From an uncultured Eubacteriales bacterium (GTDB taxonomy: Bacteria; Bacillota; Clostridia; Oscillospirales; Oscillospiraceae): 64,000 nucleotides of DNA. The stretch spans positions 1 through 64,000 of the forward strand of contig ONIG01000003.1 of NCBI GenBank assembly GCA_900317855.1, in the 5' to 3' direction. The position numbers and the translations under genes are program-made. The notes under the pieces were generated by a model. The model saw only the letters and a list, made by a program, of their open reading frames with translations, was not told where the DNA came from and did no database searches. Positions 63,089 to 64,000 of the stretch are shown here, piece by piece (the first letter of the stretch is position 1; every line of letters starts with the position of its first letter).

Positions 63089-64000
63089 ATGAACAGAACC
63101 CAGACAAAACAGATCCATGTCGGCCCCGTCGCCATCGGCGGCGGCGCGCCGGTCGCGGTGCAGTCGATGTGCAACACGCACACTTCGGACGCGCGCGCGA
63201 CCATCGAGCAGATCGCCCGGCTGCATGACGCCGGGTGCGAGATCATCCGCCTCGCCGTGCCGGATCAGGCCGCGGCGGACGCCCTGCCCGAGATCGTACA
63301 CGCCTCGCCCATCCCGGTCGTGGCCGACATTCATTTTGACTATCGGCTCGCGCTCGCGGCGGCGAAGGCCGGCGTGCACAAGATCCGCATCAACCCCGGC
63401 AACATCGGCGAGCCGGACAATGTCCGCAAGGTGGCCGAGGCCTGCCGGGAGCGCGGCATCCCCATCCGTATCGGTGTCAACGGCGGCAGTCTGGAAAAGC
63501 GCCTGCTCGAAAAGTACGGCCACCCGACGCCGGAGGCGCTCGTCGAGAGCGCGCAGGGGCACATTGACCTGCTGCACCGGTATGATTTTGACGATATCGC
63601 CCTGTCGATGAAGAGCTCCACCGTGCCGCTGACGATTGCGGCCTACCGGCTCGCGGCCGAGCGGTTTCCCTATCCGCTGCACGTCGGCGTCACGGAGACC
63701 GGCACGGCCTACAACGGCATCATCCGCTCCGCCGTCGGCATCGGCACCCTGCTGTCCGAGGGCATCGGCGACACGATCCGCGTCTCGCTCACGGCCGACC
63801 CCATGGAGGAGGTGCGCGCCGGCATCGCCATTCTGAAGGCGGCTGGGCTGCGCCGCGAGGGCGTGCGCTTTGTCTCATGCCCGACATGCGGCCGCACGCA
63901 GATCGACCTCATCGCGCTTGCGCAGGAGGTCGAGCAGCGGCTGCAGGGGCTGGAGCGCGACATCACGGTCGCCGTGATGGGCTGCGTCGTCAACGGCCCC
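63089..64000 (+). CDS. ispG: 4-hydroxy-3-methylbut-2-en-1-yl diphosphate synthase (partial)
   Basis: The first 304 codons of IspG (GcpE) are visible and the frame runs off the right edge. Marks are QSMCNTHTSDARATIEQI, DAGCEIIRLAVPD, VVADIHFDYRLALAA, HKIRINPGNIG, SMKSSTVPLTIAAYRL and the iron-sulphur SCPTCGRTQIDL with the later MGCVVNGP. It makes HMBPP in the MEP pathway. The start is ATG 63089, preceded by AGGAG (63079-63083). A short hairpin at about 63022-63050 between rseP and ispG may be an attenuator. Confidence 0.96.
   Translation, partial: MNRTQTKQIHVGPVAIGGGAPVAVQSMCNTHTSDARATIEQIARLHDAGCEIIRLAVPDQAAADALPEIVHASPIPVVADIHFDYRLALAAAKAGVHKIRINPGNIGEPDNVRKVAEACRERGIPIRIGVNGGSLEKRLLEKYGHPTPEALVESAQGHIDLLHRYDFDDIALSMKSSTVPLTIAAYRLAAERFPYPLHVGVTETGTAYNGIIRSAVGIGTLLSEGIGDTIRVSLTADPMEEVRAGIAILKAAGLRREGVRFVSCPTCGRTQIDLIALAQEVEQRLQGLERDITVAVMGCVVNGP

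Noticed and set aside
59857..63246. 1129-residue open frame on the minus strand
   Set aside because: It runs antisense to cdsA, dxr and rseP, which are unmistakable, and its product is Arg/His/Gly-rich with no motif. It is a shadow of GC-rich coding sequence.
1..64000. CRISPR array or insertion sequence
   Set aside because: No regularly spaced repeats with unique spacers and no transposase-like protein were seen.

Overview
The window looks like chromosome from a high-GC gut Firmicute, most likely an Oscillospiraceae-type Clostridium relative. The evidence is GC-rich coding sequence, strong AGGAGG ribosome binding sites, the Firmicute housekeeping run pyrH-frr-uppS-cdsA-dxr-rseP-ispG at the right end, and a set of bile-acid-inducible (bai) homologues otherwise known from Clostridium scindens-like bacteria and related gut clostridia. 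Species cannot be fixed from the sequence alone. All family assignments are from reading motifs and remembered family sequences; no search was run.

Layout. (1) 1-12304: right end of a prophage (lysis genes, a virion-associated protein, and a 2817-residue polyvalent protein with metallopeptidase, Zeta-toxin-like and MuF-C-like domains). It ends in a fragment that matches the 3' half of a tRNA-Thr(CGT), the probable attachment site. A well-formed second reading frame with its own ribosome binding site is embedded in the giant gene. (2) 12354-19294: ordinary chromosome: an AraC regulator, a DUF3793/flavodoxin pair, an apbE-mpg-recG-HD operon on the minus strand, and tRNA-Arg(CCG). (3) 19424-24581: a baiJKL-like operon (flavoprotein reductase, CoA transferase, SDR) with a divergent LysR regulator. 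(4) 24647-35594: a tightly coupled minus-strand surface-glycan operon (rmlC/rmlD, two GT2 enzymes, pyruvyl transferase, TupA-like and other ATP-grasp proteins, an opine-type dehydrogenase, a sodium symporter and its 34-residue partner). (5) 35719-53873: a rearranged bai-like locus. Minus strand: baiCD, baiE, an ATP-grasp gene and two further SnoaL-fold genes. Plus strand: baiH, two AraC-type regulators, baiA, baiB, baiG, two baiF paralogues, and two SDRs of which the last resembles clostridial 7-alpha-hydroxysteroid dehydrogenase. (6) 54085-56813: an FNR/[2Fe-2S] reductase coupled to an FAD oxidoreductase, with a divergent GntR regulator. (7) 57787-64000: the housekeeping run, cut off inside ispG.

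How it may work. If the homologies hold, BaiG imports bile acid, BaiB makes the CoA thioester, BaiA oxidises the 3-hydroxyl, BaiCD and BaiH add or remove double bonds at C4, BaiE removes the 7-alpha-hydroxyl, and the BaiF enzymes recycle CoA between substrates. The BaiJ-like flavoprotein could reduce the ring to 5-alpha (allo) products. The gene order differs from the C. scindens operon as I remember it. The locus also carries parts not in the textbook operon: an ATP-grasp enzyme between dehydratase genes, tandem-HTH AraC and sensor-only regulators, duplicated CoA transferases, and an electron-transfer pair. This is the strongest candidate for an interesting system in the window. Its substrate (bile acid or another steroid) is inferred.
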